Of a stretch of 64,000 bases of DNA, positions 18,345 through 29,713 are shown in pieces. This stretch comes from Ensifer adhaerens (lineage in GTDB: Bacteria > Pseudomonadota > Alphaproteobacteria > Rhizobiales > Rhizobiaceae). How positions within the stretch are numbered: position 1 is the stretch's first letter; each line of letters begins with the position of its first letter. The stretch is from contig NZ_CP015880.1 of the NCBI RefSeq assembly GCF_000697965.2, forward strand, positions 496,001 through 560,000. Direction: 5' to 3'. The translations under genes and the position numbers were made by a program. A model generated the notes under the pieces. It ran no database searches, had not been told where the DNA came from, and saw nothing but the letters and a program-made list of their open reading frames with translations.

Positions 18345-19301
18345 ATGACCACTCTGCCTGATCATATGAACCCGAAGCGCTCGTTTCAGGCTCTGATCCT
18401 GACACTCCACAATTACTGGGCCGATAAGGGTTGCGCCGTGCTGCAGCCCTACGACATGGAAGTGGGCGCCGGTACCTTCCATCCGGCAACGACCCTGCGC
18501 GCGCTGGGCCCGCGTCCCTGGCGTGCGGCTTACGTCCAGCCGTCGCGTCGCCCGACCGATGGCCGCTACGGCGAAAACCCGAACCGCCTGCAGCACTACT
18601 ATCAGTATCAGGTAATCCTGAAGCCGAACCCGTCCAACCTGCAGGAACTCTATCTCGGCTCGCTCGAGGCGATCGGCCTCGACCCGCTGCTGCACGATAT
18701 CCGCTTTGTCGAGGATGACTGGGAAAGCCCGACGCTCGGCGCTTGGGGTCTCGGCTGGGAGTGCTGGTGCGACGGCATGGAAGTGTCGCAGTTCACCTAT
18801 TTCCAGCAGGTCTGCGGCATCGAGTGCTCGCCGGTTTCGGGGGAACTGACCTACGGTCTCGAACGCCTCGCCATGTATGTGCAGGGCGTCGACAACGTCT
18901 ACGACCTGAACTTCAACGGTCGCGAGGGTGCCGAGAAGATCAGCTATGGCGATGTCTTCCTGCAGGCCGAACAGGAATATTCGCGCTACAATTTCGAATA
19001 CGCCAACACGGCGATGCTGCATCAGCACTTCATCGATGCGGAAGCCGAGTGCCAGGCGTTGCTGGCTGCCGGAGCACCGGGCGACCACAGCAACAACCAC
19101 CTGCACAAATGCGTCTTCCCAGCCTACGACCAGTGCATCAAGGCAAGCCATGTGTTCAACCTGCTCGATGCCCGCGGCGTGATCTCGGTCACCGAGCGCC
19201 AGAGCTACATCCTTAGGGTGCGCACGCTCGCCAAGGCCTGCGGCGAAGCCTTCCTGTTGACCGACGCCGGTGGCGCGAACCTCAACCGGGACGCCGCTTG
19301 A
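18345..19301 (+). CDS. glyQ: Glycyl-tRNA synthetase alpha subunit
   Basis: A 318-residue protein with the alpha subunit catalytic motifs: [19 protein letters not shown] near the N-terminus, [18 protein letters not shown], and [18 protein letters not shown]. It pairs with GlyS (24356-26521) to charge tRNA-Gly. The start is ATG 18345 (MTTLPDH); ATG 18366 (MNPKRSF) is also possible. In many bacteria glyQ and glyS are adjacent; here about 5 kb with five genes separates them. Confidence 0.96.
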   Translation: MTTLPDHMNPKRSFQALILTLHNYWADKGCAVLQPYDMEVGAGTFHPATTLRALGPRPWRAAYVQPSRRPTDGRYGENPNRLQHYYQYQVILKPNPSNLQELYLGSLEAIGLDPLLHDIRFVEDDWESPTLGAWGLGWECWCDGMEVSQFTYFQQVCGIECSPVSGELTYGLERLAMYVQGVDNVYDLNFNGREGAEKISYGDVFLQAEQEYSRYNFEYANTAMLHQHFIDAEAECQALLAAGAPGDHSNNHLHKCVFPAYDQCIKASHVFNLLDARGVISVTERQSYILRVRTLAKACGEAFLLTDAGGANLNRDAA

Positions 19302-19864
19302 GCGTAGAACCGTCCGGCCTTGTCGTTCACATCAACGGCTGGCCGGGTACCGGTAAGCTGACGATCGCGCGCCATCTTGCTGAAAGGCTGGGCGCGCGGC
19401 TCGCCGACAATCACACGCTGATCAATCCGGCCGAGGCACTGTTTGCGCGCAGTGACCCGCTTTATCGCTCGCTTCGATCGGCGGTCCGCCAAAGCGTGTT
19501 CGAGCACCTGGAAAGGGCGGCAGCCGAACGGTCGTTCATCTTCACCGATGCGCTCTCGGACGATGCCACCGACACGCGTGCCTTCGAGGACTGCGCCGCA
19601 CTCGCGCAAAAACGCGGCGCTCGCTTCGTTGCGGTCGTGATCGATTGCGACGTCGAGGAAAATCTCAAGCGCCTGACACGCGCCGGCCGGAGCAAGCTGC
19701 ACAAGCTGACCGATCCGGAAGTTCTTCTGGGATTGCGGCGCGCGCACCGGCTGCTGCGCGGCAGAAGCGACCGATTGATTGAAATCGATGTGACGACGCT
19801 CGGCGCTGATGAGGCGGCAGCGGCGATCGCGGCGCGGATCGCTGAACCTTCGACTGTCAGATGA
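19298..19864 (+). CDS. Small P-loop kinase-like protein
   Basis: A 188-residue protein with the nucleotide loop [15 protein letters not shown] near residue 14. The residue after the lysine is Leu, then Thr, instead of the usual Ser/Thr directly after the lysine; several nucleotide kinase-like families share this pattern. The rest resembles shikimate/adenylate kinase-type folds, but no substrate motif is recognised. The start TTG 19298 overlaps the glyQ stop (TTGA), so it is translationally coupled to glyQ. Its 3' end overlaps the convergent small gene by 8 bases. Confidence 0.7.
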   Translation: MSVEPSGLVVHINGWPGTGKLTIARHLAERLGARLADNHTLINPAEALFARSDPLYRSLRSAVRQSVFEHLERAAAERSFIFTDALSDDATDTRAFEDCAALAQKRGARFVAVVIDCDVEENLKRLTRAGRSKLHKLTDPEVLLGLRRAHRLLRGRSDRLIEIDVTTLGADEAAAAIAARIAEPSTVR

Positions 19865-20054
19865 CGAAGGTCGTGCCGGCGTCGTTCTTGCAGTACGGCT
19901 TCATTGTGGGATAGGCGCCGGTATAGACCTGACCGGAGTAGGTCTGAAGAGCGCGGCGAACACCGCTCGGCCGTTCCGGAGAATGCGCGCTCGCATAGGC
20001 AACGAAGAGCGCCGTAAAGGCGATCACGTTGATGAGAGTTGCGAGCGTTTTCAT
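19857..20054 (-). CDS. Small exported protein of unknown function
   Basis: A 65-codon reading frame that starts MKTLATLINVIAFTALFVAYASAHS, a clear signal peptide with a likely cut after ASA. The mature part has a single Cys (KPYCKNDAG) and several Tyr. The ATG at 20054 has a weak GAAG-type site. It is divergent from lemA. I do not recognise the family. Confidence 0.6.
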   Translation of the reverse strand: MKTLATLINVIAFTALFVAYASAHSPERPSGVRRALQTYSGQVYTGAYPTMKPYCKNDAGTTFVI

Positions 20055-20300
20055 GGTCTTCACTTCGTTTCCGGGGTTGTTCGATGAACCGACTATCGCC
20101 CATCGCCGGTCCGGTCGCCGTTCCCGATGGAACAGGAAAGCCGGTCTTTTGACGTGAAAAGGCGTGGCATCGGGAAACACAGTGTTCACGGTGCAGCGGG
20201 AATTGGGGAGGAGCAGGTTTCTCTGGCCAAATGCTGCAGAAAGCGCTTTGAAGCTGAGAAGCGAATGCTAATCTCTGCGCGAGTTTTTGGAGGGTGCCCT

Positions 20301-20849
20301 ATGATCGGTCTGGCAATCGCCGTCGTCGTGATTCTGTATCTGGTTTTCGTCTATAACGGTCTCGTCAAGGCGCGGCAGATCGCCGAGGAGGCGTGGTCCG
20401 GTATCGATGTGCAGTTGAAGCGCCGCGCCGATCTGATCCCGAACCTGATCGAAACCGTGAAGGGCTACGCCGCACACGAGAAGTCGACGTTCGAAGAGGT
20501 GATCGCCATGCGCAACCGCGCACAGGCGGTGCCAGCCGGCGACGTCGAGGGGCGGGCCCAGGCGGAAGGCGCGCTCTCCCAGGCGCTCGGCAAGCTCTTT
20601 GCGCTGGCGGAAGCTTATCCGGACCTCAAGGCCAACGAGAATTTCGCCGAGCTGCAGCGCTCGCTGGAAACGATCGAAGGCGAAATCCAGATGTCGCGCC
20701 GCTATTACAACGGTGCGGCCCGTGACTTGAACGTCAAGGTCGAGAGCTTCCCGTCCAACCTGATCGCCAACGCCTTCCGCTTCGTCAAAGCCGGCTATTT
20801 CGAGATCACCAACGAAGCCGACCGCGCGGTGCCGCAGGTCAAGTTCTGA
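20301..20849 (+). CDS. LemA family protein
   Basis: A 182-residue protein: a short N-terminal membrane helix (IGLAIAVVVILYLVFVYN, residues 2-19), then the LemA helical domain (VKARQIAEEAWSGIDVQLKR, RRADLIPNLIETVKGYAAHE, FPSNLIANAFRF). The family is membrane anchored with a periplasmic bundle; function poorly known. TTGGAGGG precedes the ATG. LemA is often encoded next to DUF2207 or TPM-domain proteins; here a DUF2207 gene lies 1.4 kb downstream, with an EPSP synthase between them. Confidence 0.88.
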   Translation: MIGLAIAVVVILYLVFVYNGLVKARQIAEEAWSGIDVQLKRRADLIPNLIETVKGYAAHEKSTFEEVIAMRNRAQAVPAGDVEGRAQAEGALSQALGKLFALAEAYPDLKANENFAELQRSLETIEGEIQMSRRYYNGAARDLNVKVESFPSNLIANAFRFVKAGYFEITNEADRAVPQVKF

Positions 20850-20921
20850 CAGCCACGCCTCCCGAACATTCCTCGCCGCGGGATCCCGCCGCGGCGCCAT
20901 TCGCATCAAGAGACCTATTCG

Positions 20922-22193
20922 ATGACCTCCGATAGCATGAAAAAACTGACCATCCTGCCGACCGACCACCCGCTCCGCGGTCATGTGCGCCCGCCGGGCT
21001 CGAAGTCGATCACCAACCGGGCGCTGCTTCTGGCCGGCCTTGCCAAGGGCACGAGCCGGCTGACGGGTGGCTTGAAGAGCGACGACACCCGCTACATGGC
21101 GGAAGCCTTGCGCGCGATGGGCGTCGAAGTCAGCGAGCCGGATGAAACGACCTTCGTCGTCACCAGCACGGGCAAGTTGCTCCCGCCGGCAGCTCCCTTG
21201 TTCCTCGGCAATGCCGGAACGGCGACACGCTTCCTGACGGCTGCTGCCGCGCTCGTCGATGGCACGGTCGTGGTCGATGGCGACCAGCACATGCGCAAGC
21301 GGCCGATCAAGCCCTTGGTCGAAGCACTCGGAACGCTCGGCGTCGAAGTCACCTCCGAAACCGGCTGCCCGCCGGTCACCGTCAAAGGCACCGGCGGCTT
21401 CCCGGCCGGTCGCGTCGTCATCGATGCCGGCCTGTCGAGCCAGTATGTCTCGGCCCTGCTGATGGCGGCCCCCGGCGCCAAGGGTCCTGTCAACATCGAG
21501 CTTGCCGGCGACGAGATCGGCGCGCGCGGTTACATCGACCTAACGGTTGCCGCCATGCGTGCCTTCGGCGCCGAAGTCGAGCAGCTGAGCCCCTCCGTCT
21601 GGCAGGTCGCGCCGACCGGCTACAAGGCAGCCGACTATGTCATCGAGCCGGATGCTTCGGCGGCGACCTATCTCTGGGCTGCGGAAGTCCTGACCGGCGG
21701 CGCCATCGATATCGGCGTTCCGGCGGACGCCTTCTCGCAGCCGGATGCCCGCGCCCATGCGGTGATCGCGAGCTTCCCGAACCTGCCCGCCGTCATCGAC
21801 GGCTCGCAGATGCAGGACGCGATCCCGACGATCGCCGTGCTTGCCGCCTTCAACAACACGCCGGTGCGCTTCGTCGGTCTCGCCAACCTGCGCGTCAAGG
21901 AATGCGACCGCGTGCGCGCGCTGTCGCTCGGTCTGACCGCGATCCGGCCGGATCTGGCGCACGAGGAAGGCGACGACCTGATCGTCTCTTCCGATCCCAC
22001 GCTTGCCGGCCAGACCTTGCCCGCCTCGATCGACACCTTCGCCGACCATCGCATCGCCATGAGCTTTGCGCTTGCCGGCCTGAAGATCCACGGCATCGCC
22101 ATCGAAGATCCCGGCTGCGTTGCCAAAACGTACCCGGCCTATTGGGATGCACTCGCTTCGCTCGGCGTCGAATTCACCGGCGACCGGCCTTGA
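20922..22193 (+). CDS. aroA: EPSP synthase-type enolpyruvyl transferase (divergent AroA)
   Basis: A 423-residue protein with the family hallmarks: PPGSKSITNRALLLAGL at residues 24-40, FLGNAGTATRFLTAAAAL at 94-111, LSSQYVSALLMAAP at 171-184, QDAIPTIA near 298-305 (catalytic Asp 299), RVKECDR at 324-330 and FADHRIAMSF. The reaction joins shikimate-3-phosphate and phosphoenolpyruvate. It does not look like the usual rhizobial class II (CP4-type) enzyme; the GNAGTATRF and SSQYVSALLMAAP segments recall the EPSP domain of fungal AROM. The position equal to E. coli P101 is Phe (F104). It could be a second AroA or a related enolpyruvyl transferase for another ring. It lies 72 bases after lemA on the same strand. 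Confidence 0.75.
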   Translation: MTSDSMKKLTILPTDHPLRGHVRPPGSKSITNRALLLAGLAKGTSRLTGGLKSDDTRYMAEALRAMGVEVSEPDETTFVVTSTGKLLPPAAPLFLGNAGTATRFLTAAAALVDGTVVVDGDQHMRKRPIKPLVEALGTLGVEVTSETGCPPVTVKGTGGFPAGRVVIDAGLSSQYVSALLMAAPGAKGPVNIELAGDEIGARGYIDLTVAAMRAFGAEVEQLSPSVWQVAPTGYKAADYVIEPDASAATYLWAAEVLTGGAIDIGVPADAFSQPDARAHAVIASFPNLPAVIDGSQMQDAIPTIAVLAAFNNTPVRFVGLANLRVKECDRVRALSLGLTAIRPDLAHEEGDDLIVSSDPTLAGQTLPASIDTFADHRIAMSFALAGLKIHGIAIEDPGCVAKTYPAYWDALASLGVEFTGDRP

Positions 22194-22293
22194 TACCGTG
22201 CGGGATGTGCGGCCGTGTCTGCGGTTTCCGCGCGCATCCCGTTCTCACCCATAAGAACCGATCTCGTGTCTTGAACCTCAACCGGAAGAAAGC

Positions 22294-24243
<1,950 letters not shown>

Positions 24244-24355
24244 ATCCGCCTCGCACTTGCCCTTGGAAAACCAAATTCATCGCGGCGCTTGGTGACAATC
24301 TTGCCAGAGATTGCTAAGTCCGCCGCAACCGTCAGGAACAGAAAAAGTCACTCCC

Positions 24356-26521
24356 ATGCCCGATCTTCTTATCGAACTCCGCTCCGAGGAAATTCCTGCC
24401 CGCCTGCAGCGCAAGGCGGCCGGTGACCTCAAGAAGCTGCTGACCGATGCCCTGGTCGAAGCGGGCCTGACCTATGAGGGGGCGCGCGAGTACTGGACAC
24501 CGCGCCGGCTGACGCTTGACATCCGCGGCCTCAACGCCCGCTCCGCCGATGTTCGCGAAGAGCGCAAGGGTCCGCGCACCGACGCCAACGAGAAGGCGAT
24601 CGAAGGCTTCCTGCGCGGCGCCGGCCTTTCCTCGATCAGCGAGGCGCACGTCCATAGTGACCCGAAGAAGGGCGACTTCTACGTCGCCCATATCGTCAAG
24701 CCGGGCCGTCCCGCCGAAGAGATGATCGCCGAGGCGATGCCGGATATCATCCGCAATTTCCCCTGGCCGAAGCCGATGCGCTCCGGCGTGGCCTCGGCCA
24801 AGCCTGGTTCGCTCCGCTGGGTCCGCCCGCTGCAGTCGATCGTCTGCACCTTCGGTTCGGAAACCGAGGAAACCCATGTGATCCCGTTTGAAGTCGACGG
24901 CATCGTCGCCTCGAACGTCACCTATGGTCACCGCTTCCACGCGCCGGAAGCGATCACGGTTCGCCGCTTTGCCGACTATGCCGAGAAGCTGGAAAAGGCG
25001 AAGGTCGTTCTCGATGGCGAGCGCCGCAAGGAAATGATCCTGGCCGACGCCCGCAATGTCGCCTTCGCCAACGGCCTTGAGCTCGTCGAAGACGAAGGCC
25101 TGCTCGAAGAAGTCTCCGGCCTCGTCGAATGGCCGCAGGTGCTCATGGGCAGCTTTGAGGAAGCCTATCTCGAGATCCCCTCGGAAATCATCCGGCTGAC
25201 GATCAAGACCAACCAGAAGTGCTTCGTCACCCGCGCGCCGGGCGCCGACACGCTCTCCAACAAGTTCATCCTCGTCTCGAACATCGAGGCGAAGGACGGC
25301 GGCAAGGAGATCGTGCACGGCAACGGCAAGGTCGTGCGCGCCCGTCTTTCGGACGCAGCGCATTTCTGGCACCGCGACCAGGGTAACTTGCCGGATCTCG
25401 AAACGCTGGAAGCATCCGCCAAGAAGTTCGATCTCGATCTGAAGAAGCCGCTCGATCAGCGCATGGCCAAGCTCGACGCATTGAAGGTCACCTTCCATGC
25501 CAAACTCGGCACGGAAGGTGAACGCGTTGCGCGCATTCGGGCGCTCGCGGCCGAACTTGCCAAGGTGACCGGTGCGGATACGAAGCTCGTCGATCGCGCC
25601 GTCGTGCTGGCCAAGGCCGACCTGCGCACCGAAGCTGTCGGCGAGTTCCCCGAGCTTCAGGGCATCATGGGACACAAATACGCGCTGCTTCAGGGCGAAC
25701 AGCCTGCGGTCGCCGACGCGATCGAAGACCATTACAAGCCGAATGGCCCCTCGGACCGCGCTCCGACCGATCCGGTGGCGGTCACCGTCGCGCTTGCCGA
25801 CAAGCTCGACAAGTTGGTCGGCTTCTGGGCAATCGACGAAAAACCGACCGGTTCGAAGGATCCTTACGCGCTGCGCCGTGCCGCACTCGGCGTCATCCGC
25901 CTGATCCTGGAAGGCAAGGCGCGCCTGGCGCTGCTACCCGCTTTCGAAACGGCGCTCGTGGCCCTTCGCGCGCAGAAGCCGGAACTTTCGGCTGACATTT
26001 CCGCCGACCTGCTCTCCTTCTTCCATGACCGCCTCAAGGTCTACCTGCGCGATCTCGGCGCCCGCCACGATCTGATCGACGCGGTGCTGACGCCGGATTC
26101 GGATGATCTTCTGATGATCGCCCGCCGCGTCGAGGCGCTGACCGCCTTCATCACTGACGAGGAAGGCCGCAACCTCCTCGCCGGCACCAAGCGCGCGACG
26201 CAGATCCTGGCAGCCGAAGAGAAGAAGGGAACGACCGTCGCCGACGCCGTCGATGCCGGCCTCTTCCGTCTCGATGCCGAAAAGGCGCTGCACCAGGCCG
26301 TCGAAGCCGGTTCGGGCGAGGCGCGCGAGGCGATCGCCAAGGAGGACTTCCGTTCGGCCATGGAAGCACTGGCAAAGCTGCGCCAGCCGGTCGACCAGTT
26401 CTTCAACGACGTGCTGGTCAATGACGACGATGCTGCGATCCGGGCCAACCGCCTGGCGCTGCTGGGTCTCATCCGCTCGGCCACCGGCACGGTCGCCGAC
26501 TTCTCGAAGATCGCCGGCTAA
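24356..26521 (+). CDS. glyS: Glycyl-tRNA synthetase beta subunit
   Basis: A 721-residue protein of normal GlyS length, starting [20 protein letters not shown]. It contains the beta-subunit domain and a C-terminal DALR-like anticodon region. With GlyQ it forms the alpha2beta2 enzyme. ATG 24356 is used; a 15-residue extension to 24311 has no site. The downstream 120 bases to the cupin gene hold no other gene. Confidence 0.96.
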   Translation: MPDLLIELRSEEIPARLQRKAAGDLKKLLTDALVEAGLTYEGAREYWTPRRLTLDIRGLNARSADVREERKGPRTDANEKAIEGFLRGAGLSSISEAHVHSDPKKGDFYVAHIVKPGRPAEEMIAEAMPDIIRNFPWPKPMRSGVASAKPGSLRWVRPLQSIVCTFGSETEETHVIPFEVDGIVASNVTYGHRFHAPEAITVRRFADYAEKLEKAKVVLDGERRKEMILADARNVAFANGLELVEDEGLLEEVSGLVEWPQVLMGSFEEAYLEIPSEIIRLTIKTNQKCFVTRAPGADTLSNKFILVSNIEAKDGGKEIVHGNGKVVRARLSDAAHFWHRDQGNLPDLETLEASAKKFDLDLKKPLDQRMAKLDALKVTFHAKLGTEGERVARIRALAAELAKVTGADTKLVDRAVVLAKADLRTEAVGEFPELQGIMGHKYALLQGEQPAVADAIEDHYKPNGPSDRAPTDPVAVTVALADKLDKLVGFWAIDEKPTGSKDPYALRRAALGVIRLILEGKARLALLPAFETALVALRAQKPELSADISADLLSFFHDRLKVYLRDLGARHDLIDAVLTPDSDDLLMIARRVEALTAFITDEEGRNLLAGTKRATQILAAEEKKGTTVADAVDAGLFRLDAEKALHQAVEAGSGEAREAIAKEDFRSAMEALAKLRQPVDQFFNDVLVNDDDAAIRANRLALLGLIRSATGTVADFSKIAG

Positions 26522-26641
26522 GGCACGGCTGCCTGCCGCCGGCTCGCTGGCGGCCTCGGCGGTCCCTCGCGCACAAACGTTCAAGCTGGTTGGGAGCCGG
26601 CGCCCTATATCCTGTCTCCATCATCATCATGGAGACAGCCG

Positions 26642-27022
26642 ATGAATGTCGCGACGAAGACCTACAAGCCGATCAATTTCGCTGAGAAGCTCTCGCTCTT
26701 CAGCGATCAGTGGCAGCCGCGCGTCCTTGCCGAACTCAACGACTACCAGTTCAAGATCGTGCGCATCGAGGGCGACTTCATCTGGCACGATCACAAGGAT
26801 ACCGACGAGGCCTTCATCGTCATCGAGGGCACGCTGCGGATCGATTTTCGCGACGGGTCCGTGACGCTCGGTCCCGGCGAAATGTACGTCGTGCCGAAGG
26901 GCGTCGAACACAAGCCCTATGCGGAGCACGAGGTGAAGATGCTCTTGATCGAGCCGCGCGGCACGCTCAACACCGGGCATGAGGGTGGCGAACGCACCGC
27001 GCAAAACGACCGCTGGATCTGA
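26642..27022 (+). CDS. Single-domain cupin protein
   Basis: A 126-residue protein with one cupin barrel: [17 protein letters not shown] is the first metal motif (HxH...E) and [14 protein letters not shown] the second with its histidine. The family binds a metal and is enzymatically varied; no substrate can be given. A site (GGAGA) precedes the ATG. Confidence 0.8.
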   Translation: MNVATKTYKPINFAEKLSLFSDQWQPRVLAELNDYQFKIVRIEGDFIWHDHKDTDEAFIVIEGTLRIDFRDGSVTLGPGEMYVVPKGVEHKPYAEHEVKMLLIEPRGTLNTGHEGGERTAQNDRWI

Positions 27023-27084
27023 TCCCTTGTCCGGGCACTGCGATCGCGCTTGCTGACCGGCAGGGCGCCGGAGTAGAGAAAGGC

Positions 27085-27588
27085 ATGCCCGCAAAAATTC
27101 TCGTCAGCGCCTGCCTCATGGGCCATGCCGTCCGCTACGACGGCCAGTCGAAGCCGCTCCTGCACCCGGCGATAGACCGCTGGCGCGCGGAAGGCCGTCT
27201 CGTGACCATCTGTCCGGAAATGTCGGCCGGCATGCCGGTGCCGCGTCCGCCGGCCGAGATCGCCGCCGGCGCTGTCGGCAAGGACGTGCTCGCCGGCAAG
27301 GCGAGGGTGGTGGAGATAGACGGCGGCGACGTCACCGAGGGGTTCATACAGGCTGCCGAAAACGCTCTTTCGCTTGCCAGGCAAGCCGACTGTCGCTTCG
27401 CGCTCCTGATCGATGGCAGCCCGTCCTGCGGGTCGGGTTTCGTCTATGACGGGAGCTTTTCCGGCGCGCGCCATCCGGGTGAAGGCGTAACGGCCGCCTT
27501 GCTCCTCGCCAACGGCGTCGAAGTCTATTCTGACAGACAGATAGAGGCGCTGGTCGCGCGGATCGATGAATTGGAAGGCTCGCAATAA
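27085..27588 (+). CDS. DUF523 family protein
   Basis: A 167-residue protein. Conserved features are ILVSACLMGHAVRYDG at the N-terminus, CPEMSAGMPVPRPPAEI and DGSPSCGSGFVYDG. The cysteines (C10, in CLMG, and the one in PSCG) are family-wide and may bind a metal. Function unknown. It lies 62 bases after the cupin gene. Confidence 0.85.
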   Translation: MPAKILVSACLMGHAVRYDGQSKPLLHPAIDRWRAEGRLVTICPEMSAGMPVPRPPAEIAAGAVGKDVLAGKARVVEIDGGDVTEGFIQAAENALSLARQADCRFALLIDGSPSCGSGFVYDGSFSGARHPGEGVTAALLLANGVEVYSDRQIEALVARIDELEGSQ

Positions 27589-27590
27589 AA

Positions 27591-27625
27591 AGATTGCGCC
27601 CCCGCTTCTCTCAGGGGCGCAATCT
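27591..27625. terminator. Bidirectional terminator between DUF523 and HPE1-like genes
   Basis: AGATTGCGCCCC (27591-27602) pairs with GGGGCGCAATCT (27614-27625) over 12 bases. On the minus strand the stem is followed by TTTTTATTG, a T-tract that would end the minus-strand gene; for the plus strand it sits just 3 bases after the DUF523 stop. Confidence 0.75.
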
Positions 27626-27706
27626 CTCGCTCTTACAGCGATACGCCCGTCAGCCTTTGAATGCAGGGGACGGCTGAGCGGGGCAGGGAACTTTCCCGAT
27701 AGGCGA

Positions 27707-28228
27707 TCAGTCTAGCCGAAGTTCGAGGGTGGACGGATCAAAATCCTGTGAGCTCTCGTCGGCCACGGGCGCAGCCACCATGGACGCGCCGATCGGGGTC
27801 ACCGCGGCGGTCTTTGCGGTCTGATCGATGGAAAGAAACTCCGGCCTGGACGCCTGCGGGTTCTGGTCGTTTGCGATGTTCGAGACGGTCACCGTTGCAG
27901 CATCGTCGGTTTCGGCCGCGGCCGTCCTGATCATCTCGTGGGACGGCTTGCTGACGAACACCACCGGCGACCCGCCGAGCCAGGCCTCCGTGCGCACCAT
28001 CTTCATCTCGCCGTTGATTTTCTTGAGCTCGATCGTCTCGTCGCCCGCCGCGATCGTCGGGACGACGTAGGTGACCTTCTTCCGCGACTGCAACGGCGGG
28101 CAATCGGCGCAGGAAACCGTGGAGACGCTGGCATTGTCGGTCGTGCCGGAGGCGATCGCTTCGATCGACGACGCCGCGGCGTTGCCAGCAGCAAGCCCAA
28201 GGACGGTGGTGATCAGCAACAGGCGCAT
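27707..28228 (-). CDS. Exported protein, HPE1-like
   Basis: A 173-residue protein with a signal peptide (LLLITTVLGLAAGNAAA, cut about residue 19). It has a CADCPP motif near residue 41, followed by VTYVVPTIAAGDETIELKKI and a low-complexity C-terminus ending TLELRLD. It resembles rhizobial proteins annotated as plant virulence effector HPE1-like, named after a protein of the plant pathogen Liberibacter. The name shows similarity only; an effector role here is not supported. It sits 105 bases downstream of purD on the same strand. Confidence 0.6.
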   Translation of the reverse strand: MRLLLITTVLGLAAGNAAASSIEAIASGTTDNASVSTVSCADCPPLQSRKKVTYVVPTIAAGDETIELKKINGEMKMVRTEAWLGGSPVVFVSKPSHEMIRTAAAETDDAATVTVSNIANDQNPQASRPEFLSIDQTAKTAAVTPIGASMVAAPVADESSQDFDPSTLELRLD

Positions 28229-28333
28229 CGTTTTTCTCCCGGATCGTTACCGGCGAGAATATGCGCGCTCCCTTACTTTCCCGTCAGGAGAATTGGTAAA
28301 AATAGAATGATCCGCGAATTGACCGGTTTCCGG

Positions 28334-29605
28334 TCAGGCCTTCTCGCGCGCGACCGCGCGCCAGCCGATATCGTGCCGGTAGAAGCCGTTGTCCCAGGAA
28401 ACGGCCGACAGCGCCGCATAGGCCCTGTCCTTGGCCTCGCCGGCACTTGCCCCTGTCGCCGTAATGTTGAGCACACGGCCACCGGTTGCGACCAGGCCTC
28501 CGTCCTTCATCGCTGTGCCGGCGTGGAACACCTTGGTGGTGTCGGATGCTGCGGGGAGGGCGTCAATCGGGGTGTTCTTCGCGTAGCTGCCCGGATAGCC
28601 CTTGGAGGCCATCACGACGGTCAGCGCCGTCTCGTCGCGCCATTCCACAGTCATGCCGGCGAGCGTGCCGGTCGCCGCGGCATAGAGAAGCGGCAGAAGA
28701 TCGCTCTTCATGCGCATCATCAGCACCTGGCATTCCGGGTCGCCGAAGCGGACGTTGTATTCGATGAGTTCCGGTCCTTTGGCGGTGATCATCAGCCCGG
28801 CAAAGAACACGCCGGAGAAGGGATGGCCGCTTTCCGCCATGCCGCGCATCGTCGGCTCGATGATTTCCTTCATCGTGCGCTCGATCATCTCTGACGTCAT
28901 GACCGGGGCCGGCGAGTAGGCGCCCATGCCGCCGGTGTTCGGTCCGGTATCGCCGTCGCCGACGCGCTTGTGGTCCTGGGCCGACGCGAGCGCCAGCGCC
29001 GTCTTGCCGTCTGAGAGGCAGAAGAAGCTTGCCTCCTCGCCGTCGAGATAGGCTTCTACGACCACTTCGGCGCCGGCGGCGCCAAAGGCGCCGGCGAAAC
29101 AGTCGTCGACGGCGGCGAGCGCCTCGTCGAGCGTCATGGCGACGGTGACACCCTTGCCGGCGGCGAGACCATCGGCCTTGATGACGATCGGTGCGCCCTG
29201 TTCACGCACATAGATCTTGGCGCTCTCCGCATCGGTGAAGCGGCCATAGGCGCCGGTCGGAATATCGTAGCGGGCGCAGAGATCCTTGGTGAAGCCCTTG
29301 GAGCCTTCAAGCTGGGCGGCCGCGGCAGAGGGGCCAAAGACGGCGATGCCGGCTGCGCGCAGCACGTCGGCGATGCCGGCGACCAGTGGACCCTCAGGTC
29401 CTACCACGACGAAATCGATCGCTTCCTTGCGGCAGAAGTCGGCGACCGCTGCATGGTCGTCCGTGTCGAGCGCGATGATTTCCGCTTCTTCGGCGATGCC
29501 GGGATTGCCCGGTGCGGCATAAAGCTTCGTCAGTTTCGGCGACTGCGCGATCTTCCATGCAAGGGCGTGTTCGCGCCCACCCGATCCGATCAGAAGAACC
29601 TTCAT
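28334..29605 (-). CDS. purD: Phosphoribosylamine-glycine ligase
   Basis: A 423-residue ATP-grasp enzyme. Visible are [18 protein letters not shown] at the N-terminus, [26 protein letters not shown], and [12 protein letters not shown], all GAR synthetase motifs. It makes glycinamide ribonucleotide, the second step of purine synthesis. ATG 29605 is used; 21 residues upstream (to 29668) lack family similarity. Confidence 0.96.
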   Translation of the reverse strand: MKVLLIGSGGREHALAWKIAQSPKLTKLYAAPGNPGIAEEAEIIALDTDDHAAVADFCRKEAIDFVVVGPEGPLVAGIADVLRAAGIAVFGPSAAAAQLEGSKGFTKDLCARYDIPTGAYGRFTDAESAKIYVREQGAPIVIKADGLAAGKGVTVAMTLDEALAAVDDCFAGAFGAAGAEVVVEAYLDGEEASFFCLSDGKTALALASAQDHKRVGDGDTGPNTGGMGAYSPAPVMTSEMIERTMKEIIEPTMRGMAESGHPFSGVFFAGLMITAKGPELIEYNVRFGDPECQVLMMRMKSDLLPLLYAAATGTLAGMTVEWRDETALTVVMASKGYPGSYAKNTPIDALPAASDTTKVFHAGTAMKDGGLVATGGRVLNITATGASAGEAKDRAYAALSAVSWDNGFYRHDIGWRAVAREKA

Positions 29606-29713
29606 TGCAGCCCCCGATATCCCGAAAAATGTTGCGCTGCGGTTAGGACGGCAGGGCGGCAAGGTCAAGGGAAAACGGGAGTTCGGGTGGCGATTCTCGC
29701 AATCGCCACCATC

